64,000 nt of DNA from an uncultured Christensenella sp. (GTDB lineage Bacteria; Bacillota; Clostridia; Christensenellales; UBA1242). Under the pieces are notes generated by a model. That model was not told where the DNA came from, made no database searches, and worked only from the letters and a program-made list of their open reading frames with translations. The stretch lies in contig CASFBJ010000009.1 in the NCBI GenBank assembly GCA_949292875.1, forward strand, positions 1 through 64,000. The letters run 5' to 3'. Position numbers and translations under genes: made by a program. Shown here one piece after another: positions 40,805-49,709 of the stretch (position 1 is the first letter of the stretch; each line of letters begins with the position of its first letter).

Positions 40805-42478
40805 ATGATTGATAGTAAAAAGAAAGAAATAAGAGTATCTTCAACTCTTGGCAAACGAGTAAAAAAAAGTGAAAATAATGAGTTTGGTTACGAAAGATAT
40901 GAATTAGAAAATATAGATTTAGCAAAGCCATCACTCTTAACTTTTGGGGGTAATGCAACGATTAGTGATTCTTTGGCAAACGGATATGCAAAAACTTTAC
41001 AAAAAATATTAGGCGTAAAAAGTGATGACAATTTTGCAAATTTTTACACTATACATTATGGTGGACTTGTTGGAGGGAATACGGGCAATGTAACAATACA
41101 AGAAATTGAAAGAATAGCACAAAATTTTATAAAACTTGTAATTGATGAAAATGGTAACAAAATATCAAAATTGCAAGCACAAAAAAACATGAGAAATATA
41201 AATATAGTTAGTCATTGTTTTGGTGCTAGTGTTGTAAACGAAGTTTTTAAATATGTTTTTAGGACAATGGTAAAAAAAATAGGATATAGCGAAGAAGAAG
41301 CAAAGGATGTGCTGTCACAAGTTTTTCATTTGTCTTATGCACCTAATATAAATGATTTGTATTTTACAACGAATATTCTTATAAAACCTTTACAAGATAA
41401 AACAAAATACCCAACATTAGAAGAATACGAACAAGTATACGATGTACCTCAAAGACAATTAGGCAAGAATCATAAATATAGTGAGTTAATTGGCGGAGAA
41501 TTAGACACAAATATTTATATAGGTTTAGCAAAATTTTACGAAGAAGATAATAATTTATTTGTTTTTACAAATCATATGTTAGATACAGAGTGGGAGAAAG
41601 ATACACATGGCATAAATGGTATAATGAAAGAAGATGATTGGAAAGTTGCAAATTATAACCGAGCAGATGTATTATCTACTGCAGTTAGTTTAGTTTGTGC
41701 GTACGCTCTTGTAAATTCAATTAAAAATAATAAAGATAATGAAAAATTTGAAAAACTTGAAGATATTGTTTTTTTGAAATCTATCATGGAGCAAAGCATA
41801 AAAAGAGATTTACAAGGAGTAAAGGAAGAAAAATATAAAAAAGCGCTTGAAGAAAAGAAGAAAAGTGATTATTCTGGACTTACGCATATATTAGATATTT
41901 TTAAAAAATATGGCGTTACAGAAAAAGAACTTATAAATGGTGAAAAAGCTATGCCTGAATTTTCCTTTGATGAAGAAGAAGAAATGATGTATGGTTTAGT
42001 AAATTATAGTGGAACAGATTTTAGTAAGTATTATTTGTATGAACCACCTAAGTTGTTAAATGGACATGATTACATTATACTTGCTAATGGAGAAAGATAT
42101 AATACTAGTGAAAAAGGAGTAAATCTTACAAATAGTATAGCACTAAAAATGAGACAAAAAGACTTAAACGGTAGCATACAATGCGTTAAAAAATATGATA
42201 TTTTACAAGATAGAGAATATTACAAAGTCGTTCCAAATTATGGTTCATTAGACGGTGATAAAAAATTTGATACACTTCAAGAAATGAGAAATTTTTGGAA
42301 AGATACTTATAAAGAAAATGCTTTCAATAAAAAGGTTGTTTTAACAAATGAGCAAATAAAATCATTAACCGAAGTTTTAAAAAGTAAAAATTTGGGAAGT
42401 GAAGATGTTTTTTACGATGAAGGAATAGATTTAGAAAAAACCATTTCACAAAATAGATATAAAGAAAGAGAGAGGTAA
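40805..42478 (+). CDS. Unrecognised alpha/beta-hydrolase-like protein
   Basis: I do not recognise the family. The protein has 557 residues, no signal peptide and no membrane segment. An alpha/beta-hydrolase-type pattern is visible in the first half: strand and turn SLLTFGGNAT (43-52), then a nucleophile-elbow-like VSHCFGAS (135-142) preceded by a beta strand. Cys138 stands where most lipases have Ser. A possible acid/base region follows in FTNHMLDTEWEKDTHGI (about 254-270). The C-terminal 200 residues are charged and of unknown fold. AGAGG lies before ATG 40805; the upstream in-frame ATG (40787) precedes that site and is rejected. It stands alone between divergent parE and a strong terminator. 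A thioesterase, acyl-transfer or protein-modifying role is possible but unproven. Confidence 0.55.
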   Translation: MIDSKKKEIRVSSTLGKRVKKSENNEFGYERYELENIDLAKPSLLTFGGNATISDSLANGYAKTLQKILGVKSDDNFANFYTIHYGGLVGGNTGNVTIQEIERIAQNFIKLVIDENGNKISKLQAQKNMRNINIVSHCFGASVVNEVFKYVFRTMVKKIGYSEEEAKDVLSQVFHLSYAPNINDLYFTTNILIKPLQDKTKYPTLEEYEQVYDVPQRQLGKNHKYSELIGGELDTNIYIGLAKFYEEDNNLFVFTNHMLDTEWEKDTHGINGIMKEDDWKVANYNRADVLSTAVSLVCAYALVNSIKNNKDNEKFEKLEDIVFLKSIMEQSIKRDLQGVKEEKYKKALEEKKKSDYSGLTHILDIFKKYGVTEKELINGEKAMPEFSFDEEEEMMYGLVNYSGTDFSKYYLYEPPKLLNGHDYIILANGERYNTSEKGVNLTNSIALKMRQKDLNGSIQCVKKYDILQDREYYKVVPNYGSLDGDKKFDTLQEMRNFWKDTYKENAFNKKVVLTNEQIKSLTEVLKSKNLGSEDVFYDEGIDLEKTISQNRYKERER

Positions 42479-42546
42479 GAAGAAGATAAGATAATTAGAG
42501 ATAAAAATATTTTATATCATTCATTAAATGTTTAATAAATAAACAC

Positions 42547-42574
42547 AAAAAGGACTTGTTACTAGGTTCTTTTT
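42547..42574 (+). terminator. Terminator of hydrolase-like gene
   Basis: AAAAAGGAC (42547-42555) pairs with GTTCTTTTT (42566-42574), one G-T pair, followed by T. Confidence 0.8.
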
Positions 42575-42646
42575 TCTTATGTCTACAATACTTTACATCA
42601 TTTAATTGCAAAAGTCTATTTGAATAAAAGACATAACACTTATACA

Positions 42647-42661
42647 AATACTATTAGTATT
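42647..42661. promoter_or_regulatory. Palindrome upstream of mscS
   Basis: AATACTA-T-TAGTATT is a perfect 7+7 inverted repeat 70 bases before the mscS start. It could be an operator; in AT-rich DNA chance is also possible. Confidence 0.25.
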
Positions 42662-42730
42662 GTAAATAATTATTGCATTTTGTATAAATTTGTGTTAAAT
42701 TTGAAGAAAATAATATAAGGAGAAATATAA

Positions 42731-43576
42731 ATGGATAATATCGTTAATGCAGTACTTAATTTTCTTTCAAGTACAGGTTTACATATCGCACAAGCAATAA
42801 TAATATTATTAGTAGGATTATTTGTTATTAAAAAAGTTTCAAATATATTAAAGATTGGTTTAATAAAAACAACAAACAATAGAACTATGTCCACTTTTGT
42901 AACAAGTATTTTGAATGTTGTTCTTACATTTTTTTTAGTAATGATAGTATTTAATATTTTGAGCATTCCAACAGACGGTATAATGCAATTATTGTCTGCT
43001 TGTGTTCTTGCAGTTGGATTATCTTTGAAAGATAGTGTGAATCACTTGGCAAGCGGACTCATTATAGTATCAACTAAGCCTTTTAAAGAGGGGGATTTTG
43101 TAAATATTAATGGTGTGGAAGGAAAAGTAAAAGCCGTACATATGTTTAATACGCAAGTAAAAACTACTGACAATAAAATAATTACAGTACCAAATTCAAA
43201 TATAGTAAGTGATAATATAATCAATTATGATGCACTTGCAACTAGAAGGATAGATATAAGACTTTATGTGGCTTACGGTAGCGATTTGGACAAGTGCAAA
43301 AAAGTTTTTGAAGAAGTAGTGAAGAAAACAAAATTAACATTAAAAACTCCTGCACCAGAATACTTATTAGATAATTATGGTAGTAGTAGTATAGAATTTG
43401 TAGTTAGAGTTTGGGTAAGAAGTGCAAATTATTGGAATGTTAGAGATGACTTAATGAAGTCCTTCTATAATGCGATGAACGAAAATGGTATAGAGATACC
43501 TTTCAATACTCTAGACCTTAATATTAGAAATGTGGAAAAGAGTATACATATTATAGATACAAAGGAGGAAAAGTAA
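42731..43576 (+). CDS. mscS: MscS-family small mechanosensitive channel
   Basis: A 281-residue membrane channel that opens under membrane tension and releases solutes during hypo-osmotic shock. Three membrane helices fill residues about 15-110; the third has the Gly/Ala-rich pore-lining pattern SACVLAVGLSLKDSVNHLASG. The beta domain follows with the family signature PFKEGDFVNINGVEGKV and the loop TVPNSNIVSDNIINYD. Length equals E. coli MscS. AAGGAG precedes the ATG. The stop codon directly touches the start of the next gene, so the two are one transcript and probably translationally coupled. Confidence 0.92.
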   Translation: MDNIVNAVLNFLSSTGLHIAQAIIILLVGLFVIKKVSNILKIGLIKTTNNRTMSTFVTSILNVVLTFFLVMIVFNILSIPTDGIMQLLSACVLAVGLSLKDSVNHLASGLIIVSTKPFKEGDFVNINGVEGKVKAVHMFNTQVKTTDNKIITVPNSNIVSDNIINYDALATRRIDIRLYVAYGSDLDKCKKVFEEVVKKTKLTLKTPAPEYLLDNYGSSSIEFVVRVWVRSANYWNVRDDLMKSFYNAMNENGIEIPFNTLDLNIRNVEKSIHIIDTKEEK

Positions 43577-44035
43577 ATGTTATTAATTATTTCAATAAGT
43601 AATGCGCTTGCTATACAAGTTCCTTCTAATTGGATAGAAATGATTATATGGTATTCTATACTTGTTTTATGTCTTATTGCATTTATCTTTGTTATGAAAA
43701 GAAGAAAAAATAGAAAAAGAAATGTAGAACTTAATGATAGAATAGAGATTTTGTCAAAGTTTAAAAGTGGTATGATGCAAGAAAAAGCAATTACGAGAAG
43801 AAATTTATATGCAAATATTTTTCAATTAAATGCAATAAAAGATTATTGTAAACAAACTTATGAAACTTCACAATTTGAAGTATATAATGAGACTGCAAGC
43901 ATAATAGAAAGTATTTTAGATGGTATAAAGCATTTAGACTTAAAAAACTGGAAAGCGGAAAAAAATATAGAGTTAAGAACTCAAATGGCAGAGCAAAGTG
44001 AGTCTGCTATATCTTATTTGCAACAAGCGTTATAA
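43577..44035 (+). CDS. Single-pass membrane protein, coupled to mscS
   Basis: A 152-residue protein with no recognised family. One hydrophobic helix (about 20-40, IIWYSILVLCLIAFIFVM) is followed by a Lys/Arg cluster (KRRKNRKR), so the remaining 105 residues should be cytoplasmic by the positive-inside rule. That part is helical and charged. The ATG begins the base after the mscS stop, and its Shine-Dalgarno (AAGGAGG) is inside the end of mscS. The tight link suggests that it helps or regulates the channel; this rests on position only. Confidence 0.7.
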   Translation: MLLIISISNALAIQVPSNWIEMIIWYSILVLCLIAFIFVMKRRKNRKRNVELNDRIEILSKFKSGMMQEKAITRRNLYANIFQLNAIKDYCKQTYETSQFEVYNETASIIESILDGIKHLDLKNWKAEKNIELRTQMAEQSESAISYLQQAL

Positions 44036-44071
44036 TTTTAAAAATTACTTGAAAATTAAAATAATAAAAGA

Positions 44072-44106
44072 AAAAAGCCGATTAATTATAAATTTGTCGG
44101 CTTTTT
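44072..44106. terminator. Bidirectional terminator
   Basis: AAAAAGCCGA (44072-44081) pairs perfectly with TCGGCTTTTT (44097-44106). It serves the mscS operon and convergent ychF. Confidence 0.9.
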
Positions 44107-44112
44107 ATTATT

Positions 44113-45204
44113 TTAAACATTAAATTTGAAAAGAACCACATCTCCGTCTTTCATTACATATTCTTTTCCTTCACTTCTAACTTTTCCGCTTTCTCTTGCT
44201 TTAACAAAACTTCCACATTCAATAAGGTCGTTATATGAAACTATATCTGCTTTTATAAAACCTTTTTCAAAGTCTGTGTGTATTACGCCTGCTGCTTGAG
44301 GGGCTTTAGTACCATTTTTAATAGTCCATGCTCTTACTTCTTTTTCACCTGCTGTTAGGTAACTAATAAGTCCTAGAAGTTTGTAACTTGCTTTTATGAG
44401 TTTATCTAATCCGCACTCAGTTATATTTAACTCTTTTATAAAAAGTTCTCTGTCTTCATCATTTAAACTATTTAATTCTTCTTCAATCTTTGCACATATA
44501 ACTATGACTTCGCTATTTTCACTTTGTGCAAAATTTTTAAGATTCTTTACTTGTACATTGTCTTCTTTATTTAGTTCTTCTTCCATAATATTTGCAACAT
44601 ATATTACAGGCTTATAAGTTAAAAGGAAAAAAGATTTTGCGAGTGCTTTTTCATTTTCATTTAACTCTAATGTTCTAACAGGTTTTTCATTTTCTAGTTG
44701 ATTTTTTATTTTTTCAAGTAATTCAACTTCTTCAATTAAAGATTTGTCGCCACCTTTTAAAAGTTTTGTGCTTTTATCAAGTCTTTTTGCTACAGACTCT
44801 AAGTCTGCTAAAATAAGTTCAAGATTTATAGTTTGTACATCTCTTAAACTATCTATTGTACCATCTACATGTATAATATTGCTGTTTTCGTAGCATCTAA
44901 CTACATGAACGATTGCATCAACTTCTCGTATATGACTTAAAAATTTGTTTCCTAACCCTTCACCTTTACTAGCACCTTTTACCAGTCCTGCTATGTCTAC
45001 AAATTCTATGACTGCAGGAACTACTTTTTGAGAGTTGTACATTTTTTCAAGTACGCTTAACCTTTCATCAGGTACAGCGACTATTCCTACATTTGGTTCA
45101 ATAGTGCAAAAAGGATAATTTGCTATTTCTGCTCCTGCTTTTGTTATTGCATTGAATAGCGTGCTTTTTCCTACATTAGGAAGACCTACAACGCCTAATT
45201 TCAT
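44113..45204 (-). CDS. ychF: YchF/OLA1-family ribosome-associated NTPase
   Basis: A universally conserved P-loop NTPase (363 residues) that binds ribosomes and prefers ATP in studied members. The P loop GLPNVGKST is at 7-15, the switch region PFCTIEPN at about 31-38, and DIAGLVKGASKGEGLGN gives the DxxG motif. A coiled-coil insertion (about 130-190) and a C-terminal TGS domain (about 275-360, AAGVIHTDFEKGFIKADI) are both present. Normal length. AGGAG precedes the ATG. It is a single gene, divergent from uppP. Confidence 0.95.
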   Translation of the reverse strand: MKLGVVGLPNVGKSTLFNAITKAGAEIANYPFCTIEPNVGIVAVPDERLSVLEKMYNSQKVVPAVIEFVDIAGLVKGASKGEGLGNKFLSHIREVDAIVHVVRCYENSNIIHVDGTIDSLRDVQTINLELILADLESVAKRLDKSTKLLKGGDKSLIEEVELLEKIKNQLENEKPVRTLELNENEKALAKSFFLLTYKPVIYVANIMEEELNKEDNVQVKNLKNFAQSENSEVIVICAKIEEELNSLNDEDRELFIKELNITECGLDKLIKASYKLLGLISYLTAGEKEVRAWTIKNGTKAPQAAGVIHTDFEKGFIKADIVSYNDLIECGSFVKARESGKVRSEGKEYVMKDGDVVLFKFNV

Positions 45205-45329
45205 ATAATCACTCCTATATAAGTATTTAATAAGTATATTTCTTTTATTTAGACATATATCTATATTAAATAAGTATATATGCTTGGTTTCGTTAAGTCA
45301 AGTTTATAAGATACATTTTAGGAGAGTCT

Positions 45330-46091
45330 ATGTCTATTTTTCAAGCAGTTGTTTTAGGTATTGTACAAGGCTTAACAGAGTTTTTACCTGTGTCTAGTAG
45401 TGGGCATTTGGTAATGTTTCAAAACTTTTTTGGATTAGATGACCAGTTATTTCTTACTGTTGCTTTACATGTAGGAACGCTTATGGCTGTTTTTATAATG
45501 TTCTGGAAAGATATTTGCTATTTAATAAGGCATCCTTTTTCTCCGCTTGCTAAAAAAATTGTATTTGCCACTATCCCTACAGTTATAATAGTTTTCCTTT
45601 TCAAATCTTTAGTAGAAAGTTCTTTTACTTCAATGTTTTTTATTTTAGGGTTTACTATTACTGGAATTGTACTTATTTTAACTGAGATGCTATACAAAAA
45701 CAAAAAAATAGGTATGGAAGTTTCCTATAAAAGCAGTTTTTGGATTGGCGTTGCTCAAGGGTTAGCTAGTTTTCCGGGGATATCAAGGTCCGGAAGTACT
45801 ATTTGTATGGGGTTACTATTTGGAGAAGATAAGGATAATGTGGCAAAATTTAGTTTCCTTCTTAGCATTCCTATTATTATTGCCTCTTGTGCTTATGAGA
45901 TAATATTTCATAGTTCAAATTTAGCACTAGATGTATTTCCTATAATTATAGGTACCATAGTTTCAATGATTGCTGGCATACTTGCTATAAAACTTATGTT
46001 AAATTTAGTTTCAAAAGTCAAGTTTATGTATTTTGGTGTTTATCTTATTTCTTTATCTGTTATATTAGTTATATTTTATAATTTTGTTTAA
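45330..46091 (+). CDS. uppP: Undecaprenyl-diphosphatase UppP
   Basis: An integral membrane enzyme (253 residues, about eight membrane helices) that removes one phosphate from undecaprenyl diphosphate, so that the lipid carrier can be reused for cell-wall and glycan export. Both signatures are present: QGLTEFLPVSSSGH (13-26, with Glu17, Ser and His26) and FPGISRSGST in the second half. AGGAG precedes the ATG. Overexpression in other species gives bacitracin resistance. It opens an envelope-biogenesis stretch; the next gene is about 100 bases downstream on the same strand. Confidence 0.95.
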   Translation: MSIFQAVVLGIVQGLTEFLPVSSSGHLVMFQNFFGLDDQLFLTVALHVGTLMAVFIMFWKDICYLIRHPFSPLAKKIVFATIPTVIIVFLFKSLVESSFTSMFFILGFTITGIVLILTEMLYKNKKIGMEVSYKSSFWIGVAQGLASFPGISRSGSTICMGLLFGEDKDNVAKFSFLLSIPIIIASCAYEIIFHSSNLALDVFPIIIGTIVSMIAGILAIKLMLNLVSKVKFMYFGVYLISLSVILVIFYNFV

Positions 46092-46194
46092 TATAATATC
46101 TTGTATTTGATAATATTTATAACTAATCATTATTTTTGATTAAGATTTCTTGACTATGTATAAAAAAATGTTAAGATATATACAGGGAGTTAAA

Positions 46195-46740
46195 ATGGAA
46201 TCTTTTAAAAAAATAATGTCAATTATAGGAAAAGTTTTTATTATATGTTTTTTAGTTTTACTTATAATTATTGTGACATGTAATATAGCGTTAACAATAC
46301 AAAAAAACAATGGTAGTGATACTCCAAACATTTTTGGTATAGCACCTATTACAATTTCTGGAAATGAAATGCAACCTATTTTATATAATAACGATTATAT
46401 ATTAATTAAAATGGAAAGTAAGTACGCTGTAGGAGATGTAGTAACATATAAAGTGGGTAACTCATATTGTACTCAGAAGATAGTTGAAATAAAATATGAT
46501 AGTAAAAATGGAATGTTAACAGAATATATAGTTGCTAATCCTGATGATAAAGCAGTTACAAGTGTTTATCCGTCAAATATATATGGTAAATTAGTCTTGA
46601 GAATGCCAGGGTTTGCTCCAGTTGTAGCATTTTTTCAAAGTGCATTAGGTGTTTGTTTAATTGTTGTCGTTCTTTTGTTTTTAATCTTTTTGCCTGAAAT
46701 TATAAGACTATTTAGGCGTAGAAAAGAAAATCTAAAATAA
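46195..46740 (+). CDS. SipW-like signal peptidase homologue lacking catalytic residues
   Basis: A 181-residue membrane protein with the layout of ER/SipW-type signal peptidases: one N-terminal helix (about 11-33), a beta catalytic domain, and a C-terminal helix (about 147-167) with a basic end. Family boxes are recognisable, but the Ser-Met-x-Pro catalytic box reads GNEMQP, so Glu58 stands where the Ser should be, and THRIVE reads CTQKIVE, so Gln94 replaces the catalytic His. AVGDVVTYKVG and IYGKLVLRMPG keep the fold. It is therefore probably not a protease but a binding or regulatory relative. GGGAG lies five bases before ATG 46195; the frame's upstream ATGs lack such a site. It lies 17 bases before the nucleotidyltransferase gene. 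Confidence 0.75.
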   Translation: MESFKKIMSIIGKVFIICFLVLLIIIVTCNIALTIQKNNGSDTPNIFGIAPITISGNEMQPILYNNDYILIKMESKYAVGDVVTYKVGNSYCTQKIVEIKYDSKNGMLTEYIVANPDDKAVTSVYPSNIYGKLVLRMPGFAPVVAFFQSALGVCLIVVVLLFLIFLPEIIRLFRRRKENLK

Positions 46741-46757
46741 ATATAAATCGGAGAGTT

Positions 46758-47456
46758 ATGCAAGCTATAATTTTATGTGGAGGCTTTGGAACTAGGTTAA
46801 GACCTATAGTATCTAATGTCCCAAAATCAATGGCTCCTATAAATGGTGTCCCTTTTATGCAAATACAGTTAGAAAAGTTAAAAATGGCAGGTTGTAACAA
46901 AGTAATTTTTGCTGTCGGATATAAAAAAGAGATAATAGAAAGTTGTTTTAAAAATGATTTTAAGGGAATGGAATTAATATATTCTAAAGAAGATGAGCCA
47001 TTAGGAACGGGTGGAGCCTTAAAACAAGCGTTACAATACATAACAGAAGATTTTGCTATAGTTTTAAATGGAGATGTGTACTTAGATATAGATTTTGATA
47101 AACTAATTGAAAGACATATTAATACTGGTGCAGTGTATACATTAGCTATAAAACCTATGGAAAATTTTGATAGGTATGGAAATATTATTTTTGAAGGAGA
47201 TAAAATAATAGCTCATATAGAGAAGAAGCCTACTAAAAAGGGATACATAAACTTAGGTTGTTATGTTATTAATAAAGACATATTTAAAAACATTAACATG
47301 CCTAATAAGTTTAGTCTAGAAACAGATTATTTATCAAATAATCTTAGTAAAAGATTGCATTCTTATTATATATACGATGGATATTTTATAGATATAGGTA
47401 TACCTGAAGATTATGAAAAGTTTATAAAGTATATGCAAGATAAAATTATAGAATAA
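46758..47456 (+). CDS. Sugar-1-phosphate nucleotidyltransferase (HddC/RfbA-like)
   Basis: A 232-residue enzyme that joins a sugar 1-phosphate to an NTP to form an activated sugar for glycan synthesis. The signature CGGFGTRLRPIV (7-18) and PKSMAPINGVPF bind the nucleotide; EPLGTGGALKQA and NGDVYLD carry the metal-binding Asp. The length and the pattern resemble D-glycero-D-manno-heptose 1-phosphate guanylyltransferases (HddC type), though glucose-type thymidylyltransferases are close; the sugar cannot be told. GGAG precedes the ATG. The gene follows the inactive SipW relative by 17 bases, and a terminator ends the unit. Confidence 0.85.
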   Translation: MQAIILCGGFGTRLRPIVSNVPKSMAPINGVPFMQIQLEKLKMAGCNKVIFAVGYKKEIIESCFKNDFKGMELIYSKEDEPLGTGGALKQALQYITEDFAIVLNGDVYLDIDFDKLIERHINTGAVYTLAIKPMENFDRYGNIIFEGDKIIAHIEKKPTKKGYINLGCYVINKDIFKNINMPNKFSLETDYLSNNLSKRLHSYYIYDGYFIDIGIPEDYEKFIKYMQDKIIE

Positions 47457-47465
47457 TAAATGTAG

Positions 47466-47482
47466 AAGCCACTTAGTGGCTT
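47466..47482 (+). terminator. Terminator of nucleotidyltransferase gene
   Basis: AAGCCAC, loop TTA, GTGGCTT, then TTT, ten bases after the stop codon. Confidence 0.9.
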
Positions 47483-47703
47483 TTTAAATCTAAAAATATA
47501 AAAATATATTATGTAGAGAATAAAAAATGACTTAAAATAAGAATGAAAAGTTTATATTCTCGCATATAGAGAGTTATAATTTTATATTCTACTTTTTAAA
47601 AATTTTAATAGAATTAGTTTAATAAAATGTAGACTAAAATATTCAAAATTCGCTATGAAAAATTTTTCATTTATGATACTTGTTTGATATAGGAGATAAG
47701 CAA

Positions 47704-48894
47704 ATGAAAAAAGTTTCAATAATTATTCCATGTTATAATAGTGCTAAAACATTAAAAAAGTGTTTAGATTCTATAATTAATCAAACTTATAAGAATATTG
47801 AAATAATTTTGGTAGACGATTTTTCTATAGACAATACTGTTGAAATCATAAAAGATTATGCAAAATCTAATTCAAACATAAAATTTTTTCTAAGTGATAA
47901 AAAAGGTGTTTCTAATGCAAGAAATCTTGGATTAAAAGAGGCAACAGGTGATTATATTCAGTTTGTAGATAGTGATGACTTTTTTTTACATTTAGATGTA
48001 ATAGAAATTTTAGTAAAATGTATAGAAGAAAATAGAGTAGATATGGTTGTTTTTAATTTTATACACCCATGCTTTGAATCTCATCTTAAAAGTGGAGTGT
48101 ATAATCTAAATAAGGAAAAAGATTTTAAAGAATATTATCAAGATTTTTTTGCTTGCTCTTTGCCTTGGAATAGATTAATGAAAAAAGAACTTATAAAAGC
48201 AAACTTTAATTCTTTAGTGTCATTTGCTGAAGATGAACTTTTTAACTTAGCAAATGTGCATAATGTGAATAAACTTTACTATATAGCAGAGCCGCTTTAT
48301 TATTATTTTTGTGATTATAATAATACTAAAAGTCCTTCAGCAATAAACAGGATATATAAAGAAGATAGATTTTGGGAAAAGGAAAACACTATTTGGTATG
48401 GTAGTGTGCAAAACTTAAAATATAGAAATGAAATTTTTGAAAAAAATAAAATAAAGTATGTAAATGACATTTGTTATATAAGACTTTTTGATTTCTTTTT
48501 ATTTGATTTTGCTTTTATGAACTTGTTAGGTGTGGAAGAAAAGTGGCAAAATATACAATGCGAAAAAATTGTTAAAAATAAGATTTTTTTACAAACTTTG
48601 TATGACTACGAAAAACATGGTTTGATATTAAAATCAAAAAATATTGATGATGTAGCAAAACTTATGAAAAATTTTGTTCAGTATGGTGTACTTCTTTACA
48701 AATTTTTAAAAAGCAATCAAAATAGATTAAGATTATATATAGCATTGTATACATTATTTGCAAAAATATTTTTTGATATAGGTAAAAATATAGATAAGTA
48801 CAATTTGTTAGCAAGTTGTCTTATAGATATAGAGAAAGATTTTAAAAATATAGAATCAATTTGCGTAAAATATTTTTTAGATAAAAAATTATAA
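47704..48894 (+). CDS. Family 2 glycosyltransferase
   Basis: A 396-residue GT-A fold glycosyltransferase. The N-terminal domain has the GT2 pattern SIIIPCYNSAKTL, the nucleotide-binding VDDFSIDNT (38-46), GVSNARNLGL and the metal-binding DSDD (89-92). The C-terminal 200 residues are variable and probably bind the acceptor. No membrane helices, so it acts on the inner face of the membrane or in the cytosol. AGGAG lies before ATG 47704; an upstream in-frame ATG (47680) precedes that site. It is the first gene of a close set with two acyltransferase-like genes (14-base and 3-base gaps), which suggests that it glycosylates a lipid. Confidence 0.9.
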   Translation: MKKVSIIIPCYNSAKTLKKCLDSIINQTYKNIEIILVDDFSIDNTVEIIKDYAKSNSNIKFFLSDKKGVSNARNLGLKEATGDYIQFVDSDDFFLHLDVIEILVKCIEENRVDMVVFNFIHPCFESHLKSGVYNLNKEKDFKEYYQDFFACSLPWNRLMKKELIKANFNSLVSFAEDELFNLANVHNVNKLYYIAEPLYYYFCDYNNTKSPSAINRIYKEDRFWEKENTIWYGSVQNLKYRNEIFEKNKIKYVNDICYIRLFDFFLFDFAFMNLLGVEEKWQNIQCEKIVKNKIFLQTLYDYEKHGLILKSKNIDDVAKLMKNFVQYGVLLYKFLKSNQNRLRLYIALYTLFAKIFFDIGKNIDKYNLLASCLIDIEKDFKNIESICVKYFLDKKL

Positions 48895-48908
48895 TTTAAG
48901 GTGAGTAA

Positions 48909-49706
48909 ATGAACAATAAAGAACATGTTGAAAGATACAAAATGTTTGAAAAAAAGGGTCAATTAAATGTGGAAATAAATCCTGTAGATTGGGATAGTTG
49001 TTATAGGATAACTGAAGATTTTCGCTACATTAGTCATTCTATATATAGAATTACAACTAATTGGTTAAAAAAGACATTTATTATTTCACCATTTAGTTGG
49101 TGTAACAATAGGCTTAGGAGAAGAACTAAGGTTTTTGGTAGAGAAAATATAAAAGGTATAAAATCTGCAATTATTACAAGCAATCATGTAGATATATTTG
49201 ATTGTTTAGCTATTCGCAAGGCTGTAAAAAGAAGATATAAAATTAAGTATAGTGTAGCGGAGTTTAATAATAGAAAGGGTTTTTTGGGAAATATGATGAG
49301 GGCAGATGGAATTATGCCCTTAAACGACAACTTTGAAGTTGTAAAAAAGTTTTCTAAAGCTGTTAAACATTATCTTGAAAAAAATAATTATATCGTTTTT
49401 TATCCTGAGCAAAGTATGTGGTATTTGTATGAAAAACCAAGACCTTATAAAGATGTGGCATTTCATTATGCAATAAAATACAATGTCCCTATTATTCCTA
49501 TATTTTTAACATTTAGAAATTCGGGTAAAATAGGAAAAGATGGACTTGAAAAAAAATATTTTAATGTCAATATAGGGAAACCTATATATTCAAATGCTAA
49601 CTTAAGTAAAGAAGAAAACTTAAAGTATATGAAAAGTGCAAATTATAATTTTTGTAAAGAGGTGTATGAGAGTTTTTATAAAAAAGAATTAACATATGAG
49701 GAATAG
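48909..49706 (+). CDS. PlsC-like lysophosphatidate-type acyltransferase
   Basis: A 265-residue acyltransferase of the PlsC superfamily, which moves a fatty acyl chain to a hydroxyl on a lipid. The catalytic H-x4-D motif is in SNHVDIFD (His93, Asp98), and the usual FPEG box is YPEQSMW (165-171), a variant also seen in side branches of the family. VPIIPIFLTF is the fourth block. There is a long N-terminal extension (about 85 residues) before the first motif and no clear membrane helix. AAGGTG precedes the ATG. It sits between the glycosyltransferase and the CrtO-like gene and may acylate a glycolipid rather than make ordinary phosphatidic acid. Confidence 0.82.
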   Translation: MNNKEHVERYKMFEKKGQLNVEINPVDWDSCYRITEDFRYISHSIYRITTNWLKKTFIISPFSWCNNRLRRRTKVFGRENIKGIKSAIITSNHVDIFDCLAIRKAVKRRYKIKYSVAEFNNRKGFLGNMMRADGIMPLNDNFEVVKKFSKAVKHYLEKNNYIVFYPEQSMWYLYEKPRPYKDVAFHYAIKYNVPIIPIFLTFRNSGKIGKDGLEKKYFNVNIGKPIYSNANLSKEENLKYMKSANYNFCKEVYESFYKKELTYEE

Positions 49707-49709
49707 TAT

